Shown here: positions 16,445 to 29,721 of the stretch, piece after piece
Position numbering within the stretch: the first letter of the stretch is position 1
How the letters are laid out: every line of letters begins with the position of its first letter
Origin: Neobacillus niacini NBRC 15566
GTDB lineage: Bacteria; Bacillota; Bacilli; Bacillales; Cytobacillaceae
DNA length: 64,000 nt
Assembly: GCF_001591505.1 (NCBI RefSeq)
Contig: NZ_BCVA01000008.1
Span: forward strand, 1 to 64,000
Reading direction: 5' to 3'
Position numbers and translations under genes: made by a program
The notes under the pieces: generated by a model
Told to the model about the DNA's origin: nothing
The model's database searches: none
Seen by the model: the letters and a program-made list of their open reading frames with translations, nothing else

Positions 16445-16482
16445 AAGCAGTACCATATTTGTGGTGCTGCTTTTATTTTTTT
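16445..16482 (+). terminator. Rho-independent terminator
   Basis: AAGCAG-ACCA pairs with TGGT-CTGCTT, followed by TTTATTTTTTT. It directly follows the small frame at 16338. Confidence 0.85.
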
Positions 16483-16520
16483 AAAATTTACATCGAATAG
16501 CCACATTGTAGATAATTGAT

Positions 16521-16570
16521 ACTTTAAAGGTAGTAAATAATACCACTTTGGGGGTAACTACCTTTAAAAG
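16521..16570. promoter_or_regulatory. Inverted repeat upstream of the xylanase gene
   Basis: CTTTAAAGGTAGT (16522-16534) pairs with ACTACCTTTAAA (16557-16568) across a 22-base spacer. It may be a regulator-binding site or an mRNA hairpin; there is no T-run, so it is not a terminator. Confidence 0.5.
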
Positions 16571-16584
16571 TAAAAGTAAGACCT

Positions 16585-16613
16585 TTACTTTGTCTGGTAT
16601 ATAGACAAAGTTA
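16585..16613. promoter_or_regulatory. XylR-like operator upstream of the GH10 xylanase
   Basis: TTACTTTGTCT and AGACAAAGTTA form an 11-base inverted repeat with a 7-base spacer. The half-site is close to the TTAGTTTGTTT half-site of Bacillus XylR (ROK-family) operators. A possible -10 box TACAAT follows at 16621, so binding would block transcription. Confidence 0.6.
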
Positions 16614-16701
16614 TTTGCGTTACAATAAATTCAGAAAAGGAAGAATAATTTTCACCTTAGCTTAGACTTTTTCAAAAATCTATTAATAAAGAGGAGATTA
16701 A

Positions 16702-17949
<1,248 letters not shown>

Positions 17950-17958
17950 GATAATAGA

Positions 17959-17993
17959 AAATCAGCTCCAAGGTTTTTGGAGCTGATTTTTTT
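17959..17993 (+). terminator. Terminator of the xylanase gene
   Basis: AAATCAGCTCCAA pairs with TTGGAGCTGATTT and is followed by TTTT, 10 bases after the stop codon. Confidence 0.92.
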
Positions 17994-18023
17994 AGATATA
18001 TGGGTAACTCGACCTTACTATCA

Positions 18024-18464
18024 TTATTTACTAGACAATTCTTTAAGCATAAGAATATGGGGGATACCATCCTCCATAAAGATATCAGATGCAGTCTGAT
18101 AACCAAGTTTTTTATAAAAACCTTCCGCATGTGTTTGTCCATGTAATTTAACCTTCTTAGCTCCTCGTTCAGCAGCAAGTCCTTCTAATGTGGCTAGAAT
18201 GACTTTTCCAAGACCGAATTTACGGTATGGCTCGAGTATACAGATTCGCTCCAATTTTCCTACTCCATCGATGAACCGTAACCTTCCCGTTCCGACTGGT
18301 TGATCCTGTTGATAGACTAAAATGTGTTCACAAATTCCATTCAGTGTATCAAATTGATCAAATTCATCCTCTAGCGGTACCCCTTGTTCTCTCACAAATA
18401 CTTCTTTTCGAATAGCAAATGCTGCTTTTAAATCTTCATCGGTCGTTACTCTTTTTGCATTCAT
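18024..18464 (-). CDS. GNAT-family N-acetyltransferase, YjcF-like
   Basis: The 146-residue protein has a single GNAT domain. The N-terminal FAIRKEVFVREQGVP segment is characteristic of the YjcF/ElaA-like group, and KFGLGKVILATLEGLAAERGA forms the acetyl-CoA loop and helix. GFYKKLGYQTASDIFMEDGIPH is the C-terminal part. The acceptor substrate of these proteins is not established. It is divergent from the MarR regulator at 18582; the shared 117-base region holds two MarR-type half-palindromes, so the regulator may control both directions. Confidence 0.88.
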   Translation of the reverse strand: MNAKRVTTDEDLKAAFAIRKEVFVREQGVPLEDEFDQFDTLNGICEHILVYQQDQPVGTGRLRFIDGVGKLERICILEPYRKFGLGKVILATLEGLAAERGAKKVKLHGQTHAEGFYKKLGYQTASDIFMEDGIPHILMLKELSSK

Positions 18465-18492
18465 TCTATCAGTCCTTTTTATCCATTTGTTT

Positions 18493-18556
18493 TTGTTGTA
18501 AATGCAACAAAAATAGGTTACATTTAAATTATACCATCTTTATAGTAAATGCAACA
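18493..18556. promoter_or_regulatory. Candidate MarR operators between divergent genes
   Basis: TTGTTGTAAATGCAACAA (18493-18510) is a palindrome with 6-base arms. A second partial copy, AGTAAATGCAACA, lies at 18544-18556, 48 bases away, about 25 bases before the MarR start codon. Confidence 0.55.
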
Positions 18557-18581
18557 AAAAATGAAGGTTAAGGAGTTTATC

Positions 18582-19034
18582 ATGAAGGAAATTTTGCGAG
18601 AAATCGGAATGATCGCAAGGGCATTGGATTCCATCAGTAATATAGAATTTAAAGAATATGACCTTACAAAGGGGCAGTATTTGTACCTTGTCCGAATTTG
18701 TGAGAACCCTGGAATCATTCAAGAAAAGTTAGCTGAAATGATAAAAGTAGATCGAACAACAGCAGCCCGTGCCATAAAAAAACTTGAAATGAATGGTTTT
18801 ATTGAAAAGAAAGAAGATGAACGTAACAAAAAAATTAAAAAACTTTATCCAACAGAGAAAGGGAAAACAGTTTATCCTTTCATAGTAAGAGAAAATAATC
18901 ATTCCAATAAGGTAGCATTATCCGGATTTTCCGAAAAAGAAGTAGAAACTATTTTTAATCTTCTTCAAAGAGTAAGAAAAAATATAGAAATAGACTGGGA
19001 TTTTGTAAAAAAGGGGAACAAGAGAAATTATTGA
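18582..19034 (+). CDS. MarR-family transcriptional regulator
   Basis: The start is the ATG at 18582 after AAGGAG; the longer frame from 18549 begins inside the operator. The 150-residue protein has a typical winged helix: GIIQEKLAEMIKVDRTTAARAIKKL (about 47-71) is the recognition region and GFIEKKEDERNKKIKKLYPT the wing. Dimerisation helices flank it. It probably represses its own operon by binding the TTGTTG-N6-CAACAA palindrome. The polyamine-acetyltransferase-like gene starts 23 bases downstream and is likely co-transcribed. Confidence 0.9.
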   Translation: MKEILREIGMIARALDSISNIEFKEYDLTKGQYLYLVRICENPGIIQEKLAEMIKVDRTTAARAIKKLEMNGFIEKKEDERNKKIKKLYPTEKGKTVYPFIVRENNHSNKVALSGFSEKEVETIFNLLQRVRKNIEIDWDFVKKGNKRNY

Positions 19035-19057
19035 TTTATAAGGAGAGGCAGATATAA

Positions 19058-19576
<519 letters not shown>

Positions 19577-19708
19577 CATTTTTTATTAAAGATTATAAGA
19601 GTTTACAAAAATTTCAATAATTATTTATTACCAGCAGGAAATGCCCATTGAAAAGAATTTATAATGTAGATAGTTGAATTCTTCATGGAAATGGAGTTGG
19701 CATGTACG

Positions 19709-20476
19709 ATGAAGCATGTTGTAATAACGGGAAGTACAAGAGGAATTGGGTATGGACTGGCCAGGGAATTTCTACGATTAGGCTGCAGGGTGACGATAAA
19801 TGGACAGTCACAGGAAAGTGTGGATGCTGCAATGCAAAGTTTAAGAATATTGTATCCCGATACTGTCGATGGTTTCGCTGCAGCAGTAGGTAAACGAGAC
19901 GAGATGGAGCAATTATGGAAATGCGCCGAAGAAAAATTTGGCACGATCGATATTTGGATCAATAATGCAGGAATTGACCAAGAGCGGAAATACTTTTGGG
20001 AGCTGGAAGAAAAGGCATATGACCAAATTCTTGATACCAATCTAAAAGGTGTAATGAACGGCTGCCATGTAGCCTTCAATCACATGTTAAAACAAGGTTC
20101 CGGCCAAATTTTTAATATGGAGGGCTTCGGCAGCAACGGGATGATGCGCGAAAAGATGACGTTATATGGAACATCAAAAAGTGCTGTCAGCTACTTTACC
20201 CGCTCTTTGGCTATCGAGGCCAAGCAGACAACTATTAAAGTAGGCACGTTAAGCCCTGGAATGGTTGCGACTGATTTTTTAAGGAAATCTCTTGATGAGC
20301 ACAACCGGAAAATCTTCAATATTTTAGGCGACAAGGTCGAACCAGTAACAAAATTCCTTGCACAGAAAGTCCTCGGTAATCAAGAAAACGACGCCAGCAT
20401 ACATTGGCTGACCAAGCCAAAAGTAATGTGGCGATTTGCCAGCTCAATGTTTAAAAAAAGGGATATTTTTAATTGA
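19709..20476 (+). CDS. SDR-family NAD(P)-dependent oxidoreductase
   Basis: I place the start at ATG 19709, directly before the KHVVITGSTRGIG cofactor motif; ATG 19685 is possible, but neither has ideal spacing from GGAG at 19692. The 255-residue protein has NNAG (about 86-89) and the active-site YGTSKSA motif with Tyr and Lys. The usual catalytic Ser position reads NMEGFGSNG, common in a subgroup of SDRs found near carotenoid or chlorophyllide genes. The C-terminal tail is basic. Substrate unknown; it is a single-gene unit. Confidence 0.82.
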   Translation: MKHVVITGSTRGIGYGLAREFLRLGCRVTINGQSQESVDAAMQSLRILYPDTVDGFAAAVGKRDEMEQLWKCAEEKFGTIDIWINNAGIDQERKYFWELEEKAYDQILDTNLKGVMNGCHVAFNHMLKQGSGQIFNMEGFGSNGMMREKMTLYGTSKSAVSYFTRSLAIEAKQTTIKVGTLSPGMVATDFLRKSLDEHNRKIFNILGDKVEPVTKFLAQKVLGNQENDASIHWLTKPKVMWRFASSMFKKRDIFN

Positions 20477-20580
20477 TATTTTGATAAAAAGACTGGAATA
20501 AATATATAAACAAACGATGGCGTTTCTACAATAAAGTGGAACCGCCTTTACTTTTTTTAATTCCTACTTTACAGATAGGA

Positions 20581-20596
20581 ATTATAAGTTTATAAT
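20581..20596. promoter_or_regulatory. AT-rich palindrome of PerR/Fur type
   Basis: ATTATAAGTTTATAAT has seven complementary pairs on each side, similar in composition to PerR boxes (TTATAATNATTATAA) although the centre differs. It lies 69 bases before the FbpA-like gene, and katG follows that gene. Confidence 0.35.
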
Positions 20597-20664
20597 AAGA
20601 TTAATCAAATAAACGATTGTTGTATTCAAGGGAAAGACTTTGTAAATCTAAAGGAGTGTTTCTG

Positions 20665-20847
20665 ATGAGAAAAAATGATGAAAAAAAGCGGCAAAAACTT
20701 ATTAATAAATTAATCTTTTTAAATGTTTATAATAAAGATGATCAAAAGCTTTCCGAAATGTCACTATCAAAATTAGAATATGAGTATAGAAGATTTAAAT
20801 TATCAAACCATCCGCATGATGTGTATGGGTCTATTCAATGGGTATAA
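20665..20847 (+). CDS. Fur-regulated basic protein A (FbpA) family small protein
   Basis: The start is ATG 20665 after AAAGGAG. The 60-residue basic peptide has the family pattern KRQKLINKLIFLNVYNKDDQKLSEMSLSKLEYEYRR, as in B. subtilis FbpA, a small protein of the iron-sparing response thought to work with the FsrA small RNA. It is located before katG, another gene often under peroxide and iron control. The family assignment is from memory of the sequence pattern. Confidence 0.7.
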   Translation: MRKNDEKKRQKLINKLIFLNVYNKDDQKLSEMSLSKLEYEYRRFKLSNHPHDVYGSIQWV

Positions 20848-23330
<2,483 letters not shown>

Positions 23331-24007
23331 CGTAACAAAACCTGGGACTTTCCAGGGATAAGCATGTGCCTGTCATTATGCTGTAAATTGTCGGTTTCTC
23401 TTCTACATAATTCGGTTGGATTGTTTTTCACATCATGGTCATTTCAACGATTGTCTTAGCTGAAGTTTATGTAGGAATTACCTATTTATTAGGGATTTAA
23501 GAAGAGATGCTTTTATAGAAACGGGTTCCGTTAACTATCGCAAACATTAAATATGTAATGTAGAATGACCTCCAAATTGTATGGTAATTTGGAGGTCTAT
23601 TTTGTTGATATAAAGGGATTTTCATAATGTTCTGGGAGAATTTTGCTTTGCATTTACAATAGCCAATGTACCCCCGCAAGATATACTTCATTTAAGATCA
23701 GCCTTTGTTATAACTGAATGTTGATTTCACTACAAATGAAAAATAAAAGAAAGAATTCCGACTAATTTATGAAATATCCATTTTTCCTTAATAATAAGGG
23801 GAGCTTTTCCGTTTAAATTGTCAAAAACCATAGATTTTACCTTGTTTTGAGCAGTTACCCGGAATATCTCCGCTTATATCCACTCCTTAAGCTTCCCTAT
23901 ACATATTAGCAGGAAATTCTCCGCCTAATCTTATACCTGCAAGAAAATCGATACGAGAAGGCAAAAATGATTTGTAACGTCGTCATTCGAAATTTCAAAA
24001 TGATGGA
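23331..24007. other. Long intergenic region with a hairpin and a membrane-protein relic
   Basis: A short frame, 23421-23500, reads FHIMVISTIVLAEVYVGITYLLGI before its stop and looks like the last membrane helix of a lost gene. A strong hairpin, GACCTCCAAATT/AATTTGGAGGTC (23567-23597), follows; its T-run is poor. From 23600 to 24007 I see nothing coding. Confidence 0.4.
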
Positions 24008-24040
24008 TTGTATTAAAAACCAATATGCGATATATTGGTT
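24008..24040 (+). promoter_or_regulatory. Promoter and operator of the GntR regulator
   Basis: TTGTAT (24008-24013) and TATATT (24031-24036) are 17 bases apart. The palindrome ACCAATAT-gcg-ATATATTGGT with flanking A/T (24018-24040) covers spacer and -10 box, the expected autoregulatory site. The start of transcription would fall on or next to the ATG at 24043. Confidence 0.7.
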
Positions 24041-24042
24041 TT

Positions 24043-24708
24043 ATGAAAAAAAACATGATAAAACCCATAAAGCGTTTGTCGCTTAGAGATGAAGTATATC
24101 AAACTTTAAAAAAATCAATTATCAACTTGGAATTACAACCTGATGAGCGTCTAAGTGACAAAGAATTAGCAGAAAAGTTTGGAATTAGCCGGACTCCTGT
24201 TAGAGAAGCACTTAAACGACTGGAGGATGAAGGGCTTGTTGAGTCACTGCCGGGATCATCTACTCGCGTAGCACCATTAAAGTTAGAGGAGGCGAAACAT
24301 GCGTTTACCGTGGTTGCAGCTTTACATGCATTAGCTGCTCGACTTGCAGGTCCATTATTGAAGGAGTCGGAAATTGAAGATTTAGAGCTTAGCAATAAGA
24401 CTTTGAGACAAGCAATTGAAGATGGTGATGTAATTAAGGCCATTGAGGCAGATGGATCTTTTCACAACGTTTTCCTAGACTTGGCTGGGAACCCTGAAAT
24501 TGCATTCACATTGGAACGTATTCTGCCTAAAATTCAACGACTTGAAATCTCACAATTTATTTCAGTTAAAGGATTAAAATCGGTAGAACAGCACAATCAA
24601 ATTATTTCAGCATGTAAAAATCGAGAGTTTGAAAGAGTAGTCCGTTTGGTAGAAGATAACTGGCTAAGTCTTGGCGAACTTTTATCACAGCAAATCGAGC
24701 CGAGGTGA
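24043..24708 (+). CDS. GntR-family regulator, FadR (FCD) subgroup
   Basis: ATG 24043 gives 221 residues; the alternative at 24025 lies inside the operator. The winged helix (about 10-75) shows RDEVYQTLKKSIINLELQPDERLS, LAEKFGISRTPVREALKRLEDEGLV, the typical GntR recognition segment. A helical FCD ligand domain (about 80-215) follows, though only part of its metal-ligand histidine set is obvious (DGSFHNVFLDLAGN). No ribosome binding site precedes the ATG. It overlaps the promoter of nothing else and is directly followed by a DMT exporter gene, which it probably regulates with itself. Confidence 0.88.
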   Translation: MKKNMIKPIKRLSLRDEVYQTLKKSIINLELQPDERLSDKELAEKFGISRTPVREALKRLEDEGLVESLPGSSTRVAPLKLEEAKHAFTVVAALHALAARLAGPLLKESEIEDLELSNKTLRQAIEDGDVIKAIEADGSFHNVFLDLAGNPEIAFTLERILPKIQRLEISQFISVKGLKSVEQHNQIISACKNREFERVVRLVEDNWLSLGELLSQQIEPR

Positions 24709-24713
24709 GGTTA

Positions 24714-25688
24714 GTGAAATCAATCGTATTAGGTATTTGTGCAGCCTTCTTTTTTGCTTTTACATTTGTTCTTAACGCGTCGATGGAGTTATCTGGAGGC
24801 AGTTGGATTTGGAGTGCCTCGCTCCGATATCTCTTTATGGTCCCATTTCTTTTATGTATTGTCATTATAAGGAAAAACCTACGGCCGCTATTAAAAGAAA
24901 TCAAAGAAAGACCAGGAAAATGGCTGCTATGGAGCTTTGTTGGCTTCGGATTATTCTATGCTCCATTGTGTTTTGCCGCTGCATACTCACCAGGCTGGCT
25001 AATCGCGGGCACATGGCAAATAACCATCATTTCAGGCGCATTACTGACACCGTTATTTTTTGAAACGATCGCTACAAAGAATGGCCCTATACAGATAAGA
25101 GGGAAAATTCCCTTTAGAGGCCTTGTCATGTCCTTGATCATTCTGTTAGGGATTGTTCTCATGCAAATGGAACACGCAAAGCAACTTTCTTTTGAAAATG
25201 TATTATTGGGAGTAGTGCCGATTCTAATCGCCTCATTTGCCTATCCGTTAGGAAATCGCAAAATGATGGATGTAAGTGAAGGGCGTTTAGATGCGTATCA
25301 ACGCGTGTTAGGAATGACTTTAGCAAGCCTTCCATTCTGGATTTTGCTATCCTTCTATGGATTGTTTACCGTCGGTTTACCTAGTGGAGGGCAAAGTCTT
25401 CAATCCTTATTGGTGGCACTTTCTTCAGGTGTCATTGCTACTGTGTTATTTTTCATGGCTACGGATATGGTAAGAGGAAATATGCAGAAGTTAGCTGCTG
25501 TTGAAGCAACACAATCAATGGAAGTGGTTTTTGCATTAGTGGGGGAATTACTTTTTCTTTCCATACCTTTTCCAACCCTTTTATCTTGGATTGGTATTTT
25601 TGTGGTCATTTTAGGGATGATTTTGCATAGCTATGTAACAAATAAAAAGGTTGAATCTTTTATTAATCAGTCAATAAATGTAAACTGA
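24714..25688 (+). CDS. DMT-superfamily multidrug exporter (EmrE-like, PF13536 type)
   Basis: GTG 24714 is preceded by GAGGTG at 6 bases; the first four codons of the longer frame would overlap the regulator's stop. The 324-residue protein has about ten membrane helices in two five-helix repeats, the layout of EamA/DMT exporters. GSWIWSASLRYLFMVPFLL and AYPLGNRKMM are typical of the multidrug-resistance-efflux subgroup. It is probably proton-driven; the substrate is unknown. Its start lies 5 bases after the regulator gene, so both are on one transcript under the palindromic operator. Confidence 0.85.
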   Translation: MKSIVLGICAAFFFAFTFVLNASMELSGGSWIWSASLRYLFMVPFLLCIVIIRKNLRPLLKEIKERPGKWLLWSFVGFGLFYAPLCFAAAYSPGWLIAGTWQITIISGALLTPLFFETIATKNGPIQIRGKIPFRGLVMSLIILLGIVLMQMEHAKQLSFENVLLGVVPILIASFAYPLGNRKMMDVSEGRLDAYQRVLGMTLASLPFWILLSFYGLFTVGLPSGGQSLQSLLVALSSGVIATVLFFMATDMVRGNMQKLAAVEATQSMEVVFALVGELLFLSIPFPTLLSWIGIFVVILGMILHSYVTNKKVESFINQSINVN

Positions 25689-25744
25689 TTTTATTTGCGG
25701 ATAGGATTTTAAATTAATTGCTAATCATTTGTAAGAACAATAAA

Positions 25745-25786
25745 ACACTCATAAATGTTGTTAAATCAACATTTATGAGTGTTTTT
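25745..25786. terminator. Bidirectional terminator
   Basis: ACACTCATAAATGTTG pairs perfectly with CAACATTTATGAGTGT around TTAAAT, with T- and A-runs on both sides. It serves the converging exporter and DUF2238 genes. Confidence 0.93.
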
Positions 25787-25787
25787 G

Positions 25788-26408
25788 TTATTTAGGTTTT
25801 TCCAATTGCTTATAAAGGATCTTTATGAAAAGAAGCGAAAGAATTGAACCCACTAGTAAGAGTGCCATATCCTTTTGGGCGTCCCATATGTCTCCTTGCA
25901 TACCTAAAAAATCTTTTGTGGCTTTTCCTTCTTTCCCAATTTTTGTACTTATCCACTCTATGATTTCGTAGAAAGCCCCTATTGCAAGTGTTATACATAG
26001 AGCAATAAAATTTGTCGTTTTACTTTTTAATAAAACGGTTTTCCTTAATAATATCTCGATTATAACTATGACCATAAGCCCCTTAAGAAAATGACCGAAC
26101 CGATCATAGTGGTTTCTTTGTAAATCAAAATAATCTTTGATCCATGTAAAGAGAGGAACTTTGGCATAAGAATAATGCCCTCCGATAAAAGTCAAAATGA
26201 CAAGAAGAGTAATAATGACATAGGAAACAGTGGTAAGCCGAAACTGATTGTATCTTGATACCAATAATATTAAAACTAATACGGAAGGTGAAATCTCCAT
26301 CATCAAAACCTTATAACCTTCCTCAGGATTAATCAAGGACCAAATAAGAACCAGAATCACAACAAATAACAAGAAAAAATGTATCGAGCTACCTTTTTTT
26401 CGTGACAT
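25788..26408 (-). CDS. DUF2238 (YjdF-like) membrane protein
   Basis: The 206-residue protein has about six membrane helices and the conserved polar motifs of DUF2238: GGHYSYAKVPLF, RNHYDRFGHFLKG, FYEIIEW and GMQGDIWDAQKDM. These His/Asp/Glu motifs face a common site in the family, but no activity is known. It is a lone gene on the minus strand, ending two bases from the shared terminator. ATG start with GGAGTGATT upstream. Confidence 0.85.
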   Translation of the reverse strand: MSRKKGSSIHFFLLFVVILVLIWSLINPEEGYKVLMMEISPSVLVLILLVSRYNQFRLTTVSYVIITLLVILTFIGGHYSYAKVPLFTWIKDYFDLQRNHYDRFGHFLKGLMVIVIIEILLRKTVLLKSKTTNFIALCITLAIGAFYEIIEWISTKIGKEGKATKDFLGMQGDIWDAQKDMALLLVGSILSLLFIKILYKQLEKPK

Positions 26409-26580
26409 TCAAATCACTCCATCAGAAAACATAATGTATTTAGTATTAGCTAAACATTTAAATAGTATTGAGGAGGAATAAGGTTAAAATTGTAAAACTT
26501 CGTTTAGATAAATCACGGTGACTGTATCATAGATAGAAGAAGTTAATGACTCTAGTTTGCTTCATTGAAATCCAGAATAA

Positions 26581-28125
<1,545 letters not shown>

Positions 28126-28132
28126 TATAACT

Positions 28133-28173
28133 AAAAAAGCTGACACCAAAAGAATTGCTCCTTTTGGTGTCAG
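28133..28173 (-). terminator. Terminator, strongest for the M14 peptidase gene
   Basis: CTGACACCAAAAG pairs with CTTTTGGTGTCAG; the minus strand continues CTTTTTTAG. It also follows the plus-strand GH1 gene. Confidence 0.9.
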
Positions 28174-28183
28174 TCTCTGTTAC

Positions 28184-29491
28184 TTAATCTCTTGTGGTAG
28201 GGTCTTCAATTCTATTTGTTGATTCTGGAATGGCATCATAAATCGCTGTATCCACATCATGAATCGATCCATCTGCAAGCCCTTTAAATACCTCAAATAA
28301 TGGTACTTTTACGGTTTCTTTTAACATACCGGCTTGTTTTTGTCCTAGAGTCTGGCTTTGACCTTTGATTTCTATTAGCATGATGGCTGCATCATTTAAA
28401 GCAAACGCTCCAAGTGCTGTACCTGGAAGGTTAACGTCAGGATACTTTTGAATGGCGCCATAATGCGAGTTCCCTCTTTGAAGAGCAAGATTGGCCAGCG
28501 CATTTACTTGTTTACCAAGCTTTAATACCTCTTCATCCACTTCATATTGTTTACCTGAGAATGGATCGGTGTATGGATCGGCTACAACTGCCGCCACTTG
28601 GACTGGAACGGATCTGTTGTCCTCATCAGAAAGTGTATTAAATCCACGGTGGTGAACATCTACATAAACATCAGGTTTAAATTCTTTAAATACACCTGTA
28701 ACCGTCCTTGCTTCGGCTGTTACATAAAAACCGCCATATTTACTATTATTTGTAGCTTTGTTATTTAAAAAGTCTGCAACTGTACTTTTATCTATATTTT
28801 CCACTCTAAAATCTAAGTTAGGATTGTAGTCTCGGTTTTGGTCGTAACCAGGGATTCCATACACCACACGGCCATCATTTGCCTGACCCCTTTCACTGCC
28901 ATCGGCATTATAGTACCAAGGCGCCAAGGTTCCTGCAGGAAGAGCTATATTTTCTGGAAGCCAGGTTTGGTGTGTATAACGAGTAGGGTACCATTTTCCT
29001 TCATATGTATTATCTGATCCTTCTGGATTAATTCTTGGCATAATCCAAATAGATACATTTTCTAGTATTTCATCGATTTCCTGCCCGCCGCTTGATAGTT
29101 TTTGAATAATATCAATCGCTGCCTCTGTTCCAATTTGTTCGTTACCATGAATTTGCGTCGTAATTAAAATTCTTTTTTTGTTTGGATCGGCATCACCGAA
29201 TTTGACTACATACAATGGATCTCCTTTGTCTACTTCGGTTTTATATCCATCTAACGTATGGTTGGAATATCCGACTACTTCTAACTTCATTTTCCCTTTA
29301 GAGGACGCTTCCAGTTTCTGTAATGTTTTGGTTAGTTCCTCATTAGACATGTAGCTTGATAAAGAGATATTTTGTTCTCCCTCAATATAAGGTCCGTTTG
29401 GATTTGATTGAGGTCCAGCCAATGCAGTTGTAGAAAGTGTCATGGTTAATGCCATGGCGGCTGGAATAACAGCCTTTGAAAACTTTTTCAT
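28184..29491 (-). CDS. Secreted M14-family zinc carboxypeptidase
   Basis: The 435-residue protein has a Sec signal peptide (about 1-26, ending TALAG) followed by an M14 catalytic domain. The zinc motif HGNEQ supplies His115 and Glu118, DVHHRG the third zinc ligand, and IEIKG the catalytic Glu near the C-terminus. NRDYN and the NPEGSDN loop are substrate-site features. It would release C-terminal residues from peptides outside the cell. It stands alone with a strong terminator; AGGGGG-like (GGGGGGAATATC) sequence precedes the ATG. Confidence 0.92.
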   Translation of the reverse strand: MKKFSKAVIPAAMALTMTLSTTALAGPQSNPNGPYIEGEQNISLSSYMSNEELTKTLQKLEASSKGKMKLEVVGYSNHTLDGYKTEVDKGDPLYVVKFGDADPNKKRILITTQIHGNEQIGTEAAIDIIQKLSSGGQEIDEILENVSIWIMPRINPEGSDNTYEGKWYPTRYTHQTWLPENIALPAGTLAPWYYNADGSERGQANDGRVVYGIPGYDQNRDYNPNLDFRVENIDKSTVADFLNNKATNNSKYGGFYVTAEARTVTGVFKEFKPDVYVDVHHRGFNTLSDEDNRSVPVQVAAVVADPYTDPFSGKQYEVDEEVLKLGKQVNALANLALQRGNSHYGAIQKYPDVNLPGTALGAFALNDAAIMLIEIKGQSQTLGQKQAGMLKETVKVPLFEVFKGLADGSIHDVDTAIYDAIPESTNRIEDPTTRD

Positions 29492-29611
29492 AGATATTCC
29501 CCCCAGTATGTTTAGCTGCCATTTCTTTCGAGTATAGAAACAAATGGTAGTTATAGAGTATATTACCAGAGGAGGAAGTTTTTATTAACTGAAAAATCCC
29601 TATATTTAGAA

Positions 29612-29647
29612 AAATGAACCAATAGAACTTGTTCTATTGGTTCATTT
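29612..29647. terminator. Long perfect hairpin between M14 and regulator genes
   Basis: AAATGAACCAATAGAAC pairs with GTTCTATTGGTTCATTT with a two-base loop. It lies 60 bases past the regulator stop (minus strand), where it may act as terminator; the T-run is only moderate. Confidence 0.6.
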
Positions 29648-29721
29648 TAGACAATATTACCCAATCTCTTCTATTAAAAAGATGGGCTTTATTCCTGTTT
29701 TTCGGGCATTTGTTTTTCTAT

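Noticed and set aside
16536-16558. Possible sixth CstR operator (ATACC...GGTAAC upstream of the xylanase)
   Set aside because: Spacing between TACC and GGTA is 8 instead of 6, and it lies in the loop of an inverted repeat in an unrelated gene's leader.
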